Origin: Ornithinibacillus scapharcae TW25 | GTDB lineage: Bacteria > Bacillota > Bacilli > Bacillales > Amphibacillaceae | DNA: 64,000 nucleotides | Direction: 5' to 3' | NCBI RefSeq assembly: GCF_000190475.1 | Contig: NZ_AEWH01000068.1 | Location: 1 to 64,000, forward strand | Shown here: one piece after another, positions 30,372 to 42,214 of the stretch | Position numbering within the stretch: position 1 is the stretch's first letter | How the letters are laid out: each line of letters opens with the position of its first letter | The notes under the pieces: generated by a model | Seen by the model: only the letters and a program-made list of their open reading frames with translations | What the model was told of the DNA's origin: nothing | Databases searched by the model: none | Made by a program: the position numbers and the translations under genes

Positions 30372-30884
30372 TTAATATTTCATTAATGTAAGTACATCAT
30401 AGCCTTTAAGCTTTTCAAGACCGTCTAAATATGTTAACTCAATTAAGAAGGCACAACCAACTACAATACCGCCTAGCTCTTCTACCAGTTTTATAGTAGC
30501 TTCGATTGTACCACCTGTTGCTAATAAATCATCTGTAATAAGAACACGTTGACCTGGTTTAATAGCATCCTTATGAATAGTCAATACATTCTCACCGTAT
30601 TCAAGACCATAATCCACTTTAATCACTTCACGTGGTAGCTTACCCTCTTTTCTTACAGGTGCAAATCCTACTTCAAGTGCATAGGAAACTGGACATCCAA
30701 CAATAAATCCTCTTGCTTCTGGTCCGACTACAAGATCAATATTTTTTTCTTTTGCGAATTCAACTATTTCATCTACCGCTGATTTGAAGGCTTTTCCATT
30801 ATCCATTAATGGTGTAATATCTTTAAATTCGATACCTTCTTTTGGCCAATTTGGTACTATTTTTATATATTTTTTATAATCCAT
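30372..30884 (-). CDS. apt: Adenine phosphoribosyltransferase
   Basis: Converts adenine and PRPP to AMP in purine salvage. The 170 residues show FKDITPLM at the N-terminus, [12 protein letters not shown], and the PRPP-binding motif [16 protein letters not shown] (about 120-135). Length is normal. GGAGG lies 9 bases before the ATG. Its first codons overlap the last 11 bases of recJ, indicating translational coupling; recJ-apt-relA is also the B. subtilis order. Confidence 0.97.
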   Translation of the reverse strand: MDYKKYIKIVPNWPKEGIEFKDITPLMDNGKAFKSAVDEIVEFAKEKNIDLVVGPEARGFIVGCPVSYALEVGFAPVRKEGKLPREVIKVDYGLEYGENVLTIHKDAIKPGQRVLITDDLLATGGTIEATIKLVEELGGIVVGCAFLIELTYLDGLEKLKGYDVLTLMKY

Positions 30885-33209
30885 GGGTAACTTCCTCCTT
30901 AGGTTTATCCAACAATCCCATACACTCTTGAAACCATTTTACAAGTTCATCATATGTTGCATAGTAGAGTGTCTTTTCAATTTCAATCTGCTTTAACTTA
31001 TGTTGATAAATACTAGCCTCCATCAAGTCTTTTTTCTGGGGCGTATTATTTACATGAATGATGCTATCATTTATAGTAACAAATTCTAATTCAGAAAACA
31101 CTTCTAACATAAAGCGTACTTTGTCTTCTGTCCACCCTCTTGCGTTCAATATCGCATGTAGTTCTTTCCTAATGTCTAATTCTTTTCTTTTCCAAATTAA
31201 CGAGTACAATAATTTAAAATCATCTCTTGTTGGTAGAGAAGACATATAGGCACTGTTCTCCGTATAGAAACAAGCATGAATACTGACAGGTTTAGTCTTT
31301 TGAATCACCATTTTAAACTCTTCTATATCTGGAGGGAGATCAAATAGATAAATAACTTCTATCTCTTCTTGTACGTTCATCGCTTCTCGATATGTTACTT
31401 TTCTTACCTGTTCTGGGAATGTATTGGTGGCACCATTCTTGTCATCATACAATATCATATGCTTCTTAAATTGATGAAGATAGTTGGTTACGTCCGTATG
31501 TTTTTTTCCACGATGGTCAAATAATTGCCAGTGGTCAATTTTCAAATCCTCGATAACAATTTGAGGCTTTCTCATACCATTCCACTCATTAATACTTAAT
31601 TCACCTACTATGGCCACTGTAGCCTGAGGAGAGATAAAAGAGTACAACTCTCCCATACCAAATCCGATACCTTCTAATGAGTATTGTTGATCTTTAAATA
31701 ATAGCTTTAGATGTTTTTTTTGATTCCCTAGTTGGCGAACATCATTAGGTCGATAAGCAATATGAAATTTAGGTTTCGGATTTTTCATTCCAAATGGTGC
31801 CAATTGACTAATTTCATCAATAAGGGCTTCACTAATATCCGATAGTTTTAATGATTTGCTTATTTGAATTTCCTGTTTAAAATCTTCTTTCGTAAGTTCT
31901 TGACCAATGATATGATCCAGTTTATCTTCTAGTATTTCCACATTTTCAAGTGGTAAGGTCATCCCTGCTGCTTGAGCATGTCCACCAAAATGGGTGAATA
32001 CTTCTTTAAAGCTCATACAGCTTTGAAATAAATCAAATGCCGGTATACTTCTAGCTGAGCCTTTTGCGGTTCCGTTCTCTTCATTGATTGCTAGTACAAT
32101 TGCTGGTCGATCGTACTTCCTAACTAACCTGGAAGCAACAATCCCAAGAACACCCTCATTCCAGCCTTGCTTTGCAACTACTATAACACCTTTTTTTCAT
32201 CAATTTCTACTTGTTCCTCTACCTCTTTCACAATAGAAGCTACAATTTGTTGTCGTTCAACATTTAGTTGTTGGACCATTTCGGCAAGTTGTTCCGCCTC
32301 TTCCCGATCATCTGACATTAGGAGTTGTACAGCAAGATCAGCGTCTTGCAGTCTCCCAACAGCATTTAATCGAGGACCAATTAGGAATCCAATATCCTCT
32401 TCTGTAACATTTCCTTCCAGTTTACATTGCTTCTTCAAAGCAAGTAGCCCTTCTCTTCTAGTAACGGATAATTTTCGCAAACCGTAGTATGCTAGAATTC
32501 GGTTCTCACCAACCAACGGAACTAAGTCAGCGATAGTACCGATTACGACTAAGTCCAGAAATTGCTCTGGAAAATATCCTAAGAGCGCCTGAGCAAATTT
32601 GAAAGCTACACCAGCACCTGCTAATTCTTTAAAGGAGTAATCTGGAGAGCATTTCGGATGTATGATTGCTAGAGCCTCTGGTAGTTCGTCTTGAGGTTCA
32701 TGGTGGTCCGTAATGATTAAATCTAGGCCGATCTCTTTTGCGACCTTTGCCTCATGTACGGAAGCAATTCCTGTATCTACTGTTATGATTAATTGAAATC
32801 CATCATCATATGCTCTGCGAAAAGCTGCTTCATTTGGACCATACCCCTCCGTAAAACGATTCGGGATATAAAAGTCACATTCGGCTCCTAGCTCTTGTAA
32901 AGCCTTTATTAGTATTGTTGTAGAAGTTACTCCATCAGCATCATAATCACCAAAGACCAGAATCTTTTCTCGATTTTGGATTGCTCGTATAACCCTATCT
33001 CTTGCTATATCCATAGATGCTAGTTGTTCAGGATTAATTAAATCTTCTAGCGAGGGGGATAGGAATTTTTGTATCTCTTCACTAGTTTTGATGCCTCGTT
33101 GTATTAAAAGTTCTTTTATCACGGGGGATAATTTTACTTCTTCATCTTCTATAAGCGTTGTATGTTCCTGTAGTTTTAAAAAATTCCAATTAGACTTACT
33201 TTGTAACAT
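30874..33209 (-). CDS. recJ: Single-stranded-DNA-specific exonuclease RecJ, reading frame broken in an A run
   Basis: 5'-3' exonuclease of recombination and mismatch repair. The 5' frame (from ATG 33209, with AGGGGTGA upstream) contains [13 protein letters not shown] and the DHH motif IITDHHEPQ, and ends at 32181 after EIDEKKVL. The 3' frame resumes with [13 protein letters not shown], then DHHA1 ([10 protein letters not shown]) and the Firmicute C-terminal domain to 30874. One more A in the run of seven at 32191-32197 gives ...[17 protein letters not shown]... and about 780 residues, the usual size. The break is probably technical rather than biological. Confidence 0.92.
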
Positions 33210-33274
33210 AATTTCACCCCTGACTAATCTATTATACACAAATTACACCAGGGGTAGCAATTACTTAATTTGTT

Positions 33275-33598
33275 TTATGTATTTTCCAAATCAGAGCTCG
33301 CTTCAATGCTTTCATCTTCAGGACCATGTAAATCTACTATATCCATCTCTTTTTTCAGTTTCGTATTTTCTTTTTGTAATTGCTTGATTTCCCGCTGCAT
33401 CTTAAACATTCTTATCATTCCAACGGCTGCCGTTATAACTCCCCCCATTAATACTGAAAAGAGAATAACTAGAATTAATGGCGATTCTATTTCCCAAAAG
33501 AAATACGTCACCATAACTGGGTTTACGTTTGTAACGGCAAAAACAGCAACTAATATCATAAATATAATTGCAATTATTACATAAGTCTGTGCCTTCAA
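33275..33598 (-). CDS. LapA/DUF1049 family membrane protein (YrvD-like)
   Basis: Small inner-membrane protein of 107 residues with two membrane helices (about 5-25 and 41-65) linked by the family signature NVNPVMVTYFFWEIESPL. A cytoplasmic coiled-coil tail follows (about 70-90, REIKQLQKENTKLKKEM). E. coli LapA acts in lipopolysaccharide assembly; that function cannot hold in a Gram-positive cell, so the role here is unknown. TTG start at 33598 with GAGG 6 bases before it. It lies between secDF and recJ. Confidence 0.85.
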   Translation of the reverse strand: MKAQTYVIIAIIFMILVAVFAVTNVNPVMVTYFFWEIESPLILVILFSVLMGGVITAAVGMIRMFKMQREIKQLQKENTKLKKEMDIVDLHGPEDESIEASSDLENT

Positions 33599-33649
33599 GG
33601 GATACCTCGCTCCTTTAACAAATGGTTACGTTTATTTTGTACCATTACA

Positions 33650-33684
33650 ATGAAATAATCCCCATGTCTAATGACATGGGGATT
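33650..33684 (-). terminator. Terminator after secDF
   Basis: On the minus strand AATCCCCATGTC / GACATGGGGATT with a 4-base loop, followed by a T-rich stretch. Confidence 0.85.
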
Positions 33685-33691
33685 TAGTGAT

Positions 33692-35950
33692 TTAGACTTG
33701 AGGTCCTTCCACCCGTTTTTTCTTGCGGAAATCAACTGGTTTATCTTTAATATTCTTACTACGCCAGACTAACCATAATTGGGTAGCTAGGAATAAGGAA
33801 GAATAAGTACCAGCTAAAATACCGACCATTAATGCAATACCAAAGCCACGAATGGATTCAGAACCCAAGAATAGAAATGCCAGTATAGCAATTAATGTTG
33901 TAATGTTCGTATTCATTGTTCTAGTCATAGTCTGAACAATACTCTTATTCACAATGCTGGAAAGTTCCTTCATGGACTTAATAGCCCGTTTAGATTGTTC
34001 CGCATTTTCACGAATACGGTCAAATGTTACGATAGTAGAGTTTATCGCATAACCAATGATTGTTAAGATTGCCGCCACGATGGTGACGTCAAACTCAATC
34101 CTAAAGATACTAAAGACCATTAACATAATGAACACATCGTGTATCAAGGTCAGAATAGCCATAACCGCAAAGTAAAACTCAAATCGAAAGGCCACATAAA
34201 TAATCATACCAATAGAAGCGATGGCGAGTGCGTAGATTGCATTTTTAACAAGTTCTTGTCCAACAATTGGTGATACAACACTTACGCTCGGATCAATGCC
34301 ATACTCATCTTTGTAGAAGGCTTTTAATTCATTTATCTGGTCTTCTTCAATGATTTCTTCATATCGAATTACTGCTATTTCATTATTTTCACCGGAAAGA
34401 ACCACAGATTTCGCTTCTAGACCTAACTTTTCTAGGTCCTCTTTTATTTCCTCTGTATTTAACGTATCTTCACTTGCAATTTGAACTCTTGATCCACTAG
34501 TAAAATCAATTCCAGGATTCAACTTAAATGCGACAAGGGAAATCACGCCAATAACTAATAATATAGAGGTTAACATAAAGAACTTCTTACTATGATCAAC
34601 GATATTCCATTCTCTACCTAAGAATTTAGCAGGTAGTTCAGCGTTATCCTTAATATCTTTAACTTCTGATTTTTTCACACCAAACCAACTTGGGTTGTTT
34701 CTTAAGAATTTAGCTTTAATCCATAGTTGAAGCAACCATTTTGTACCATATACTGCTGTAACAAAGCTCACAAATATACTAATGATTAATAATGTAGCGA
34801 AACCTTTAACAGAGCTTGTACCAAATATAAATAGAACTACTGCAGCTAAGATAGTTGTTATGTTTGCATCAAATATTGCTCTAAAGGAATTACCCGTACC
34901 AGTTTTAAAGGCTGCGTTTAACGATTTTCCTTCTCTTAACTCTTCTTTAATACGTTCAAATGTAATAACATTCGCATCTACTGCCATACCGACGCCAAGT
35001 ATTAAAGCTGCAATACCTGGAAGTGTTAGTACACCGTTAAGTAATTCAAAGATTAGCAGAACGACAAATATATAAACAGATAAGGAGATGACTGAGATAA
35101 TTCCAGGGAATCGATAGAAAATAATCATGAACAAGAAGATTGCTCCTATACCAATCACACCAGCAAACACTGTTTCTTTTAATGCTTGTTCACCAAATTG
35201 CGCTCCAACTGACGTAGAGAAGATTTCTTCCATATTAACTGGTAAAGAACCCGAATTAATAATATCAGCTAAAAACTGCGCTTCCTCAACAGTAAAACTT
35301 CCTTCTATCATAACATCCGTACTATTAATTACATTCCTAACCCCAGGATCAGAAACAAATTTCGGTTCCTCTTTGTCCACTTCCGCCTGATAAGAATCCC
35401 CTTCTTGGAAATCCATCCAAATGACTAAGCGATTTTCACCTTCAGGTTTTTGAGCTAAATCACTTGTAATTTGCCCAAACTTCTTTCCGTCCTTTAATTG
35501 TAAGGTGACAATTGGTGTGTTGTTCTCTGGATGGAAATCTTGTTTCGCACTACCTTCTTTTACATCTGTGCCATCTAAAAGAACGGTATCATTCACATCT
35601 CTAAAGGTGAGTCTTGCTGAAGTCGCTAGCATTTCGCGAGCTTGGTTTTGATCCTCAACCCCAGCTAACTGAACACGTATTCGGTCCTCACCCTCTATAT
35701 TGATTACTGATTCACTAATACCAAGTTTGTTAACCCGATCATTTAACATCCGAACCGTAAATTCTAATAACTCTCTATTTACCTCCTGATCTTTATCGAT
35801 TGGTTCAACCTTATACAGAACCTCAAATCCGCCCTGCAAATCGAGTCCAAGATTGATATCCTTCGCAACCTTAGGTGTAAATAATCCAATTATTAGTCCC
35901 ATTATAATCACAATTAGGAAAAAGGATGTTATCCGTCCTTTATTTTTCAT
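33692..35950 (-). CDS. secDF: Fused protein translocase subunit SecDF
   Basis: Proton-driven accessory of the Sec translocon that helps pull secreted proteins outwards. SecD and SecF are fused into 752 residues with 12 membrane segments, as in Bacillus. The SecD half (about 1-420) has GLDLQGGFEVLY, the first periplasmic-type domain and GVGMAVDANVITFERIKEE. The SecF half (about 450-740) has NPGIDFTSGSRVQI and AINSTIVTFDRIRE. It lies between comN and the LapA-like gene. Confidence 0.97.
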   Translation of the reverse strand: MKNKGRITSFFLIVIIMGLIIGLFTPKVAKDINLGLDLQGGFEVLYKVEPIDKDQEVNRELLEFTVRMLNDRVNKLGISESVINIEGEDRIRVQLAGVEDQNQAREMLATSARLTFRDVNDTVLLDGTDVKEGSAKQDFHPENNTPIVTLQLKDGKKFGQITSDLAQKPEGENRLVIWMDFQEGDSYQAEVDKEEPKFVSDPGVRNVINSTDVMIEGSFTVEEAQFLADIINSGSLPVNMEEIFSTSVGAQFGEQALKETVFAGVIGIGAIFLFMIIFYRFPGIISVISLSVYIFVVLLIFELLNGVLTLPGIAALILGVGMAVDANVITFERIKEELREGKSLNAAFKTGTGNSFRAIFDANITTILAAVVLFIFGTSSVKGFATLLIISIFVSFVTAVYGTKWLLQLWIKAKFLRNNPSWFGVKKSEVKDIKDNAELPAKFLGREWNIVDHSKKFFMLTSILLVIGVISLVAFKLNPGIDFTSGSRVQIASEDTLNTEEIKEDLEKLGLEAKSVVLSGENNEIAVIRYEEIIEEDQINELKAFYKDEYGIDPSVSVVSPIVGQELVKNAIYALAIASIGMIIYVAFRFEFYFAVMAILTLIHDVFIMLMVFSIFRIEFDVTIVAAILTIIGYAINSTIVTFDRIRENAEQSKRAIKSMKELSSIVNKSIVQTMTRTMNTNITTLIAILAFLFLGSESIRGFGIALMVGILAGTYSSLFLATQLWLVWRSKNIKDKPVDFRKKKRVEGPQV

Positions 35951-36009
35951 AATAAATAGTTCCTCCCTTAATCTCTATCCAATCCAAGTATGTACATCAT
36001 CTAGGGATA

Positions 36010-36297
36010 TTATTTCTTCCCGGTCAGCGCTGCAATGGAAGCCATTAAATCATCATCTTGATATGCATCGACCGTTAGATAGCTCATATAAATATTTGAA
36101 CTAAGGTGAAGTACATCTTGGATAACCTCATGTAACCTTTTTTCTGGATTACCCTTCCATACTTTCTTCATAAGGCAATTCCATATATCCTCTTCCGTCG
36201 CACGAGAATAACCCATTAGTTGAAACTCACTAACTTTACTCTCTAAAGCAGGTTTCAACTCTTTTTTCCATGAATCTACCGTTTTTCTAATCTCCAA
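36010..36297 (-). CDS. comN: Post-transcriptional regulator ComN-like
   Basis: About 95 residues of the ComN (YrzD) family. The B. subtilis protein promotes comE operon mRNA accumulation and competence. Family core: LESKVSEFQLMGYSRATEEDIWNCL and the conserved C-terminal segment SNIYMSYLTVDAYQ. Start is uncertain: GTG 36306 lies inside AGAGGTGAAGG, so TTG 36297, 8 bases behind AGAGG, is preferred. It precedes secDF and is divergent from spoVB, as in B. subtilis. Confidence 0.8.
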   Translation of the reverse strand: MEIRKTVDSWKKELKPALESKVSEFQLMGYSRATEEDIWNCLMKKVWKGNPEKRLHEVIQDVLHLSSNIYMSYLTVDAYQDDDLMASIAALTGKK

Positions 36298-36415
36298 AAC
36301 CTTCACCTCTATAAGAAAGTTATTAATTCATCAGACAAGTTGTCATGCTTGGCCACTCCAATTGCATATATATCATTGTATATGAAATTTTATTTTTTGA
36401 GAAGGCAGGTCGTCG

Positions 36416-37972
36416 ATGTTGTCTAAACAAACTTTTCTTCAAGGCACATTAATACTTATATTAGCAGGCATGATCACAAGATTTTTAGGGTTTATTAACC
36501 GATTAGTCGTTGCAAGGCTAATGGGTGAAGAAGGTGTCGGTTTGTACATGATGGCACTTCCGACTTTTTTCCTTGTCATGACGTTGACACAGTTAGGCCT
36601 ACCAGTTGCCATTTCCAAGCGAGTTGCTGAAGCTGATGCCCAAAACGATCATGCCAAAATAAAACGTATATTAGTAGTATCTATTATAATTACATCGATT
36701 TCCAGTATTTTCTTTACAATTATTATGATTTTGACAGCACCATTTGTTGCCGAGACCTTATTAAAAGATGATAGAACACTCCTCCCATTACTTGCGATTA
36801 GCCCTATCATTCCCATTGTAGCTATCTCCTCCGTACTAAGAGGATATTTCCAAGGGAAACAGAACATGAAGCCGCAAAGCTATTCTCAAGTAATAGAACA
36901 GCTAGTGCGAATCAGTTGTGTAGCTTTATTTGTCCACTTACTATTGCCACACGGAATCGAGTATGCAGCTGCTGGGGCAATGTTTAGCGTTATTCTGGGT
37001 GAATTTGTATCATTACTATATATGATTTATCAATTTAAGAGTAAAAAAACGATCCGCATAAGGCACCGCTTTTTCTCTTATTTAAAAACTAGTAAACAAA
37101 CCGTAAAAGAGTTGTTTTCCATTGCTTTACCTAGTACTGGTAGTAAAATGATTAGTTCGTTTTCTTACTTTCTAGAACCGATTATCGTAGCACAAAGCTT
37201 AGCATTAGCAGGAATATCTAATATTGCGGCTACGAGACAGTACGGAGAACTAACTGGATTTGTACTCCCATTACTATTTTTACCAACATTTATCACACAA
37301 TCCCTGTCTATTGCATTAGTTCCGAATATCTCAGAAGCAGACGCAATGTCTAATAAAACGCTTATTCATTATCGAATACATCAAGCAATTCGAATTTCTT
37401 TTGCTTCCGGAGCAATTGCTACCATCGTATTAACAATTTTTGCTGTTCCGATTTTGTCCTTTATGTATGGCACGGCAAATGCAAGTCATATTCTCATATT
37501 TATGGCGCCATTTTATATTTTACTTTATATTCAATCCCCATTACAAGCAGCACTACAAGCATTGGATCTCGCTAAGCCTGCTATGTGGAATAGTCTTATA
37601 GGTGCAATTGTTAAATTTGTTGTTCTATTTATTTTAGCATCCAATGAAAGCTTTGGGATTATGGGGGTTGCAATCGCTATGTCAGTAGGAGTCATTCTTA
37701 TAACGCTATTACATCTAGCAGCACTTCGAAAAGAAATCAATTTCTATATCCCAATCAAAGACATCATGAAAATGATTACGTTAATCCTTGCAACATGGGG
37801 GATAGGAAAGCTATTATATGATTTTTATATCCGATATGACCCTAACCTGCTTCTATTAGGTTTATCATTTATCGTGTTAACTGTTGCTTATATCATTCTA
37901 CTTTTCCTGCTCAAATTCATAACAAAAGAGGAGTTGGAACAGATTCCATTTTTACAGAGATGGATTCGGTGA
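36416..37972 (+). CDS. spoVB: Stage V sporulation protein B (MurJ/MOP-superfamily flippase)
   Basis: Polysaccharide-biosynthesis-type membrane protein needed for spore cortex formation, thought to move lipid-linked precursors across the mother-cell-derived membrane. The 518 residues form about 14 membrane helices; GTLILILAGMITRFLGFINR at the N-terminus and LRGYFQGKQNMKPQSYSQV-type loops are family features. It is the first of two plus-strand genes between comN and yajC. The start codon has only a modest GGCAGG upstream. Confidence 0.93.
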   Translation: MLSKQTFLQGTLILILAGMITRFLGFINRLVVARLMGEEGVGLYMMALPTFFLVMTLTQLGLPVAISKRVAEADAQNDHAKIKRILVVSIIITSISSIFFTIIMILTAPFVAETLLKDDRTLLPLLAISPIIPIVAISSVLRGYFQGKQNMKPQSYSQVIEQLVRISCVALFVHLLLPHGIEYAAAGAMFSVILGEFVSLLYMIYQFKSKKTIRIRHRFFSYLKTSKQTVKELFSIALPSTGSKMISSFSYFLEPIIVAQSLALAGISNIAATRQYGELTGFVLPLLFLPTFITQSLSIALVPNISEADAMSNKTLIHYRIHQAIRISFASGAIATIVLTIFAVPILSFMYGTANASHILIFMAPFYILLYIQSPLQAALQALDLAKPAMWNSLIGAIVKFVVLFILASNESFGIMGVAIAMSVGVILITLLHLAALRKEINFYIPIKDIMKMITLILATWGIGKLLYDFYIRYDPNLLLLGLSFIVLTVAYIILLFLLKFITKEELEQIPFLQRWIR

Positions 37973-38051
37973 CAATTTTTAAAAAACTCGTCTACTTTTT
38001 ATAGGACAAGAATATGATTACTAGTAAAGGATATTGGTGAGGAGGATTTTC

Positions 38052-38432
38052 ATGCGTAGTCTACAATTTACTGCTTTGCTTTATGGCTGGATTGTTGTAC
38101 TTGGATTAATATTAGTATCTAGTATGGGATTGGCTTTACTATTACGTTTTTCTAGTTTTAATGAACCAGCTTTAGATTGGGTTACACTCGTAATAGGATT
38201 ATTATCATTATTTATTGGTGGTGCCGTCGCAGGTGCAAAAGGAAAAGAAAAGGGTTGGATGACGGGGGCGATTACAGGTTTAGGATTTACTATATTTACC
38301 TTTCTTGTACAATACTTAGGATATCAAGTAGGTTTTTCAATGGAACAGTCCGTACATCATCTATTCTATATATTAGCTGCATTATTTGGTGGTGTTGTCG
38401 GAGTAAATATTGCGTCTAACCAAGAATCATAA
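38052..38432 (+). CDS. TIGR04086 family membrane protein (YrzE-like)
   Basis: A 126-residue protein with four membrane helices and short polar ends; function unknown. ATG at 38052 (MRSLQFTALLYG) has GGAGG 7-8 bases upstream, and the earlier in-frame codon lacks a site. The Gly-rich third segment (LFIGGAVAGAKGKEKGW) is the family hallmark. It follows spoVB on the same strand, as in B. subtilis, and ends in a terminator shared with yajC. Confidence 0.82.
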   Translation: MRSLQFTALLYGWIVVLGLILVSSMGLALLLRFSSFNEPALDWVTLVIGLLSLFIGGAVAGAKGKEKGWMTGAITGLGFTIFTFLVQYLGYQVGFSMEQSVHHLFYILAALFGGVVGVNIASNQES

Positions 38433-38435
38433 ATA

Positions 38436-38476
38436 AAAACGAGACTTAACCAGAAACGGTAAGTCTCGTTTTTTTT
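38436..38476. terminator. Shared terminator of the YrzE-like gene and yajC
   Basis: AAAACGAGACTTA / TAAGTCTCGTTTT stem with a 10-base loop and T8 on the plus strand; A-rich on the other side. Confidence 0.88.
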
Positions 38477-38735
38477 AAACTGTTTTCACTTCACGAATCG
38501 CTGAACGATCATATGTAAGTTTTGAACCATCTCCAGCTTGGATGACAACAGTGCTTTCATCAATTGCATGAATGACACCATGAAATCCACCAATCGTCAC
38601 AACTGTATCACCTTTTTTAAGTTCAGACTGCATTTGTCTTACTTGTTTTTGACGTTTTTGCTGTGGACGAATTAGCAAGAAATAGAAAATAACAAACATT
38701 GCTATTAACGGTAATAATGTGGCAAACTGTTCCAT
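38475..38735 (-). CDS. yajC: Preprotein translocase subunit YajC
   Basis: Single-span membrane protein associated with SecDF. Of 86 residues, about 4-22 are the membrane helix (LLPLIAMFVIFYFLLIRPQQ, with the typical RPQQKR end), followed by the soluble part (KKGDTVVTIGGFHGVIHAID). The ATG at 38735 is preferred, with GGGGGG upstream. Last gene of the ruvA-ruvB-queA-tgt-yajC string. Confidence 0.94.
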   Translation of the reverse strand: MEQFATLLPLIAMFVIFYFLLIRPQQKRQKQVRQMQSELKKGDTVVTIGGFHGVIHAIDESTVVIQAGDGSKLTYDRSAIREVKTV

Positions 38736-38792
38736 TATTGTCCCCCCTTTCACGGTATATCGTTTAGAAAATCAAGATTTCCTAGACGTAAT

Positions 38793-39950
<1,158 letters not shown>

Positions 39951-40979
39951 CTAAATAATTATCATCGCATCTCCAAAACTAAAGAAACGATATTTTTCTT
40001 CAACTGCTTCATGATAAGCTTTTAATATGAACTTTTGATCTGCAAATGCACTAACTAACATAATTAAAGTAGATTTTGGTAGATGAAAATTCGTAATTAA
40101 TCCATCCACTGCTTGAAATGTAAAACCAGGATAAATGAATATATCGGTCCATCCACTCGCTTCCACTAATTTTCCATTGTTGTCACGAGCAATAGTTTCT
40201 AGTGTTCGTGTGGAAGTAGTCCCAACCGAAATAATTCTTCCTCCTTCTTCCTTTACCTTTGTTAAGGTGTCAGCTGTTTCCTTTGACATCATGTAAAATT
40301 CAGAGTGCATTTTGTGTTCATCGATGTTGTCAACACTGACAGGTCGAAACGTTCCTAGTCCTACATGTAGGGTTATAAAGGCAATAGTCACACCCATAGC
40401 CTTTAATTCTTCCAGTAGCTCTTCTGTAAAATGTAATCCTGCTGTTGGTGCTGCAGCCGAGCCTTTTTCTTTTGCATAAACGGTTTGGTACCGTTCCCTT
40501 TCAGGTAATTGTTCCTTTATATATGGAGGTAAAGGCATCTCACCTAATTCCTCTAATACTTCATAAAAGATTCCATCATAATCAAATTTTAGAATGCGCC
40601 CACCGTGCTCTAAAGCACCAGTGCAAGTTGCTGTAAGTTTACCATCACCAAAAGTGATTTTACTGCCCTCTTTAATTCTTTTCGCAGGCTTAGCTAGCAC
40701 TTCCCAAGAATCTCCTTCTAGTTGCTTAAGGAGAAGAACTTCGATATTTGCACCCGTATCTTCTTTCATACCATACAATCTAGCTGGAAGTACTCTCGTG
40801 TCATTCAAGACTAAACAATCACCTGGCTTCAAGTAGTCTTTAATATTTGGAAAATGCTTATGTTCTATTTCTTTCGTATCTCTGTTTAGCACCATTAACC
40901 TTGAAGCTGAACGCTCTTTCAATGGTGTTTGTGCAATTAAGGTTTCTGGTAAATAAAAATCAAAATCCTCTATATTCAT
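39951..40979 (-). CDS. queA: S-adenosylmethionine:tRNA ribosyltransferase-isomerase
   Basis: Transfers and isomerises ribose from SAM onto preQ1-34 of tRNA to give epoxyqueuosine. The 342 residues match the family: [15 protein letters not shown] start, [31 protein letters not shown] and the C-terminal [23 protein letters not shown] precedes the ATG. It lies between the DUF2905 gene (22 bp upstream) and tgt, so the cluster ruvA-ruvB-DUF2905-queA-tgt-yajC reads as one transcription unit. Confidence 0.97.
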   Translation of the reverse strand: MNIEDFDFYLPETLIAQTPLKERSASRLMVLNRDTKEIEHKHFPNIKDYLKPGDCLVLNDTRVLPARLYGMKEDTGANIEVLLLKQLEGDSWEVLAKPAKRIKEGSKITFGDGKLTATCTGALEHGGRILKFDYDGIFYEVLEELGEMPLPPYIKEQLPERERYQTVYAKEKGSAAAPTAGLHFTEELLEELKAMGVTIAFITLHVGLGTFRPVSVDNIDEHKMHSEFYMMSKETADTLTKVKEEGGRIISVGTTSTRTLETIARDNNGKLVEASGWTDIFIYPGFTFQAVDGLITNFHLPKSTLIMLVSAFADQKFILKAYHEAVEEKYRFFSFGDAMIII

Positions 40980-41000
40980 GAAGTAACTCCTTTAACTAAT

Positions 41001-41198
41001 TTAACGAAATTTCCCTAGGATGAAAAAAACAAGTGATAAAATAATGCTTATTACAATGGATGTCATGATTGGAAAATAAAACGTAACATTCCCCTTCTTA
41101 AACGATAAATCCCCTGGCAAACGCCCAATAAAGGTCCAAATTATGCCGATAACAAGGAAAATAACTCCAATAATAATAAACATTTTACCTAAATTCAT
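41001..41198 (-). CDS. DUF2905 family small membrane protein
   Basis: A 65-residue protein with two membrane helices (about 5-25 and 43-62) joined by the family signature [19 protein letters not shown]. Function unknown. Its ATG overlaps the ruvB stop codon (ATGA arrangement), so it is translationally coupled to ruvB. Proteins of this family occur beside ruvB or queA in many Firmicutes. Confidence 0.88.
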   Translation of the reverse strand: MNLGKMFIIIGVIFLVIGIIWTFIGRLPGDLSFKKGNVTFYFPIMTSIVISIILSLVFFILGKFR

Positions 41199-42199
41199 GT
41201 CTCATCATTCACCTTTATGCCAAAATGTTCATATGCTTTTTGCGTTACCACCCTACCTCTTGGTGTTCGCTGGATAAAACCAATCTGTAATAAATATGGT
41301 TCATATACATCCTCAATGGTTTGAGCTTCTTCGCCAATGGTTGCTGCAATGGTATCCAAACCTACTGGACCACCTTGAAATCCAGATATGATTCCCTTTA
41401 TTAATTTATGATCGATATGGTCTAATCCAGCATCATCTACTTGTAACATCTCTAAAGCTTTTTCAGTGGTTTCCAAACTTATCGTCTTCTCACCTTTCAC
41501 TTGTGAGATATCACGAATTCTTCGTAATAAACGGTTCGCTATACGTGGTGTCCCTCTTGAACGTCTTGCTACCTCTACTGCCGCTTCTTTGGCTATTTCC
41601 GTATTAAAAATTTCAGCAGTACGTTCTACAATGGCACATAAATCCTTCGTTTCATAATATTCTAGCCTCGCTAGTACCCCAAAACGATCTCGTAATGGTG
41701 CTGATAACAATCCTGCCCTTGTTGTAGCACCGACAAGCGTAAAGGGAGGTAAGTCAATCCGGACCGAGCGAGCACTAGGTCCTGTCCCAATGACAATATC
41801 AATAAAGAAATCTTCCATAGCGGAATATAGTACTTCCTCTACCGAACGCGGTAAACGATGGACTTCGTCTATAAAGAGGACATCCCCGACTTCTAAAGAA
41901 GTAAGTATGGCTGCTAAGTCTCCTGCCCTGTCAATGGCCGGACCTGAAGTAGACCTAAACTGGACTCCCATTTCATTTGCAATTATGGCAGCAAGTGTGG
42001 TTTTACCGAGTCCAGGAGGTCCATACAATAGAACGTGATCTAACGCTTCATTTCGCATTTTAGCTGCTTGAATAAAGATTGTTAAATTTTCTTTTACTTT
42101 GTCCTGACCAATGTACTGATTTAATGTAGTGGGGCGAAGACTAAGCTCAACTGAAGATTCTTCAGGGTGTAATTCTCCTGTTACCATTCGCTCATCCAT
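41195..42199 (-). CDS. ruvB: Holliday junction branch migration helicase RuvB
   Basis: AAA+ motor that drives Holliday junction branch migration with RuvA. The 334 residues contain [20 protein letters not shown], Walker [10 protein letters not shown] (about 60), Walker [11 protein letters not shown] (about 108), sensor [18 protein letters not shown] with the arginine finger, and the C-terminal winged helix ([13 protein letters not shown]). It directly follows ruvA (15 bp). Confidence 0.98.
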   Translation of the reverse strand: MDERMVTGELHPEESSVELSLRPTTLNQYIGQDKVKENLTIFIQAAKMRNEALDHVLLYGPPGLGKTTLAAIIANEMGVQFRSTSGPAIDRAGDLAAILTSLEVGDVLFIDEVHRLPRSVEEVLYSAMEDFFIDIVIGTGPSARSVRIDLPPFTLVGATTRAGLLSAPLRDRFGVLARLEYYETKDLCAIVERTAEIFNTEIAKEAAVEVARRSRGTPRIANRLLRRIRDISQVKGEKTISLETTEKALEMLQVDDAGLDHIDHKLIKGIISGFQGGPVGLDTIAATIGEEAQTIEDVYEPYLLQIGFIQRTPRGRVVTQKAYEHFGIKVNDET

Positions 42200-42214
42200 A
42201 ATATTGCCCCCTCA

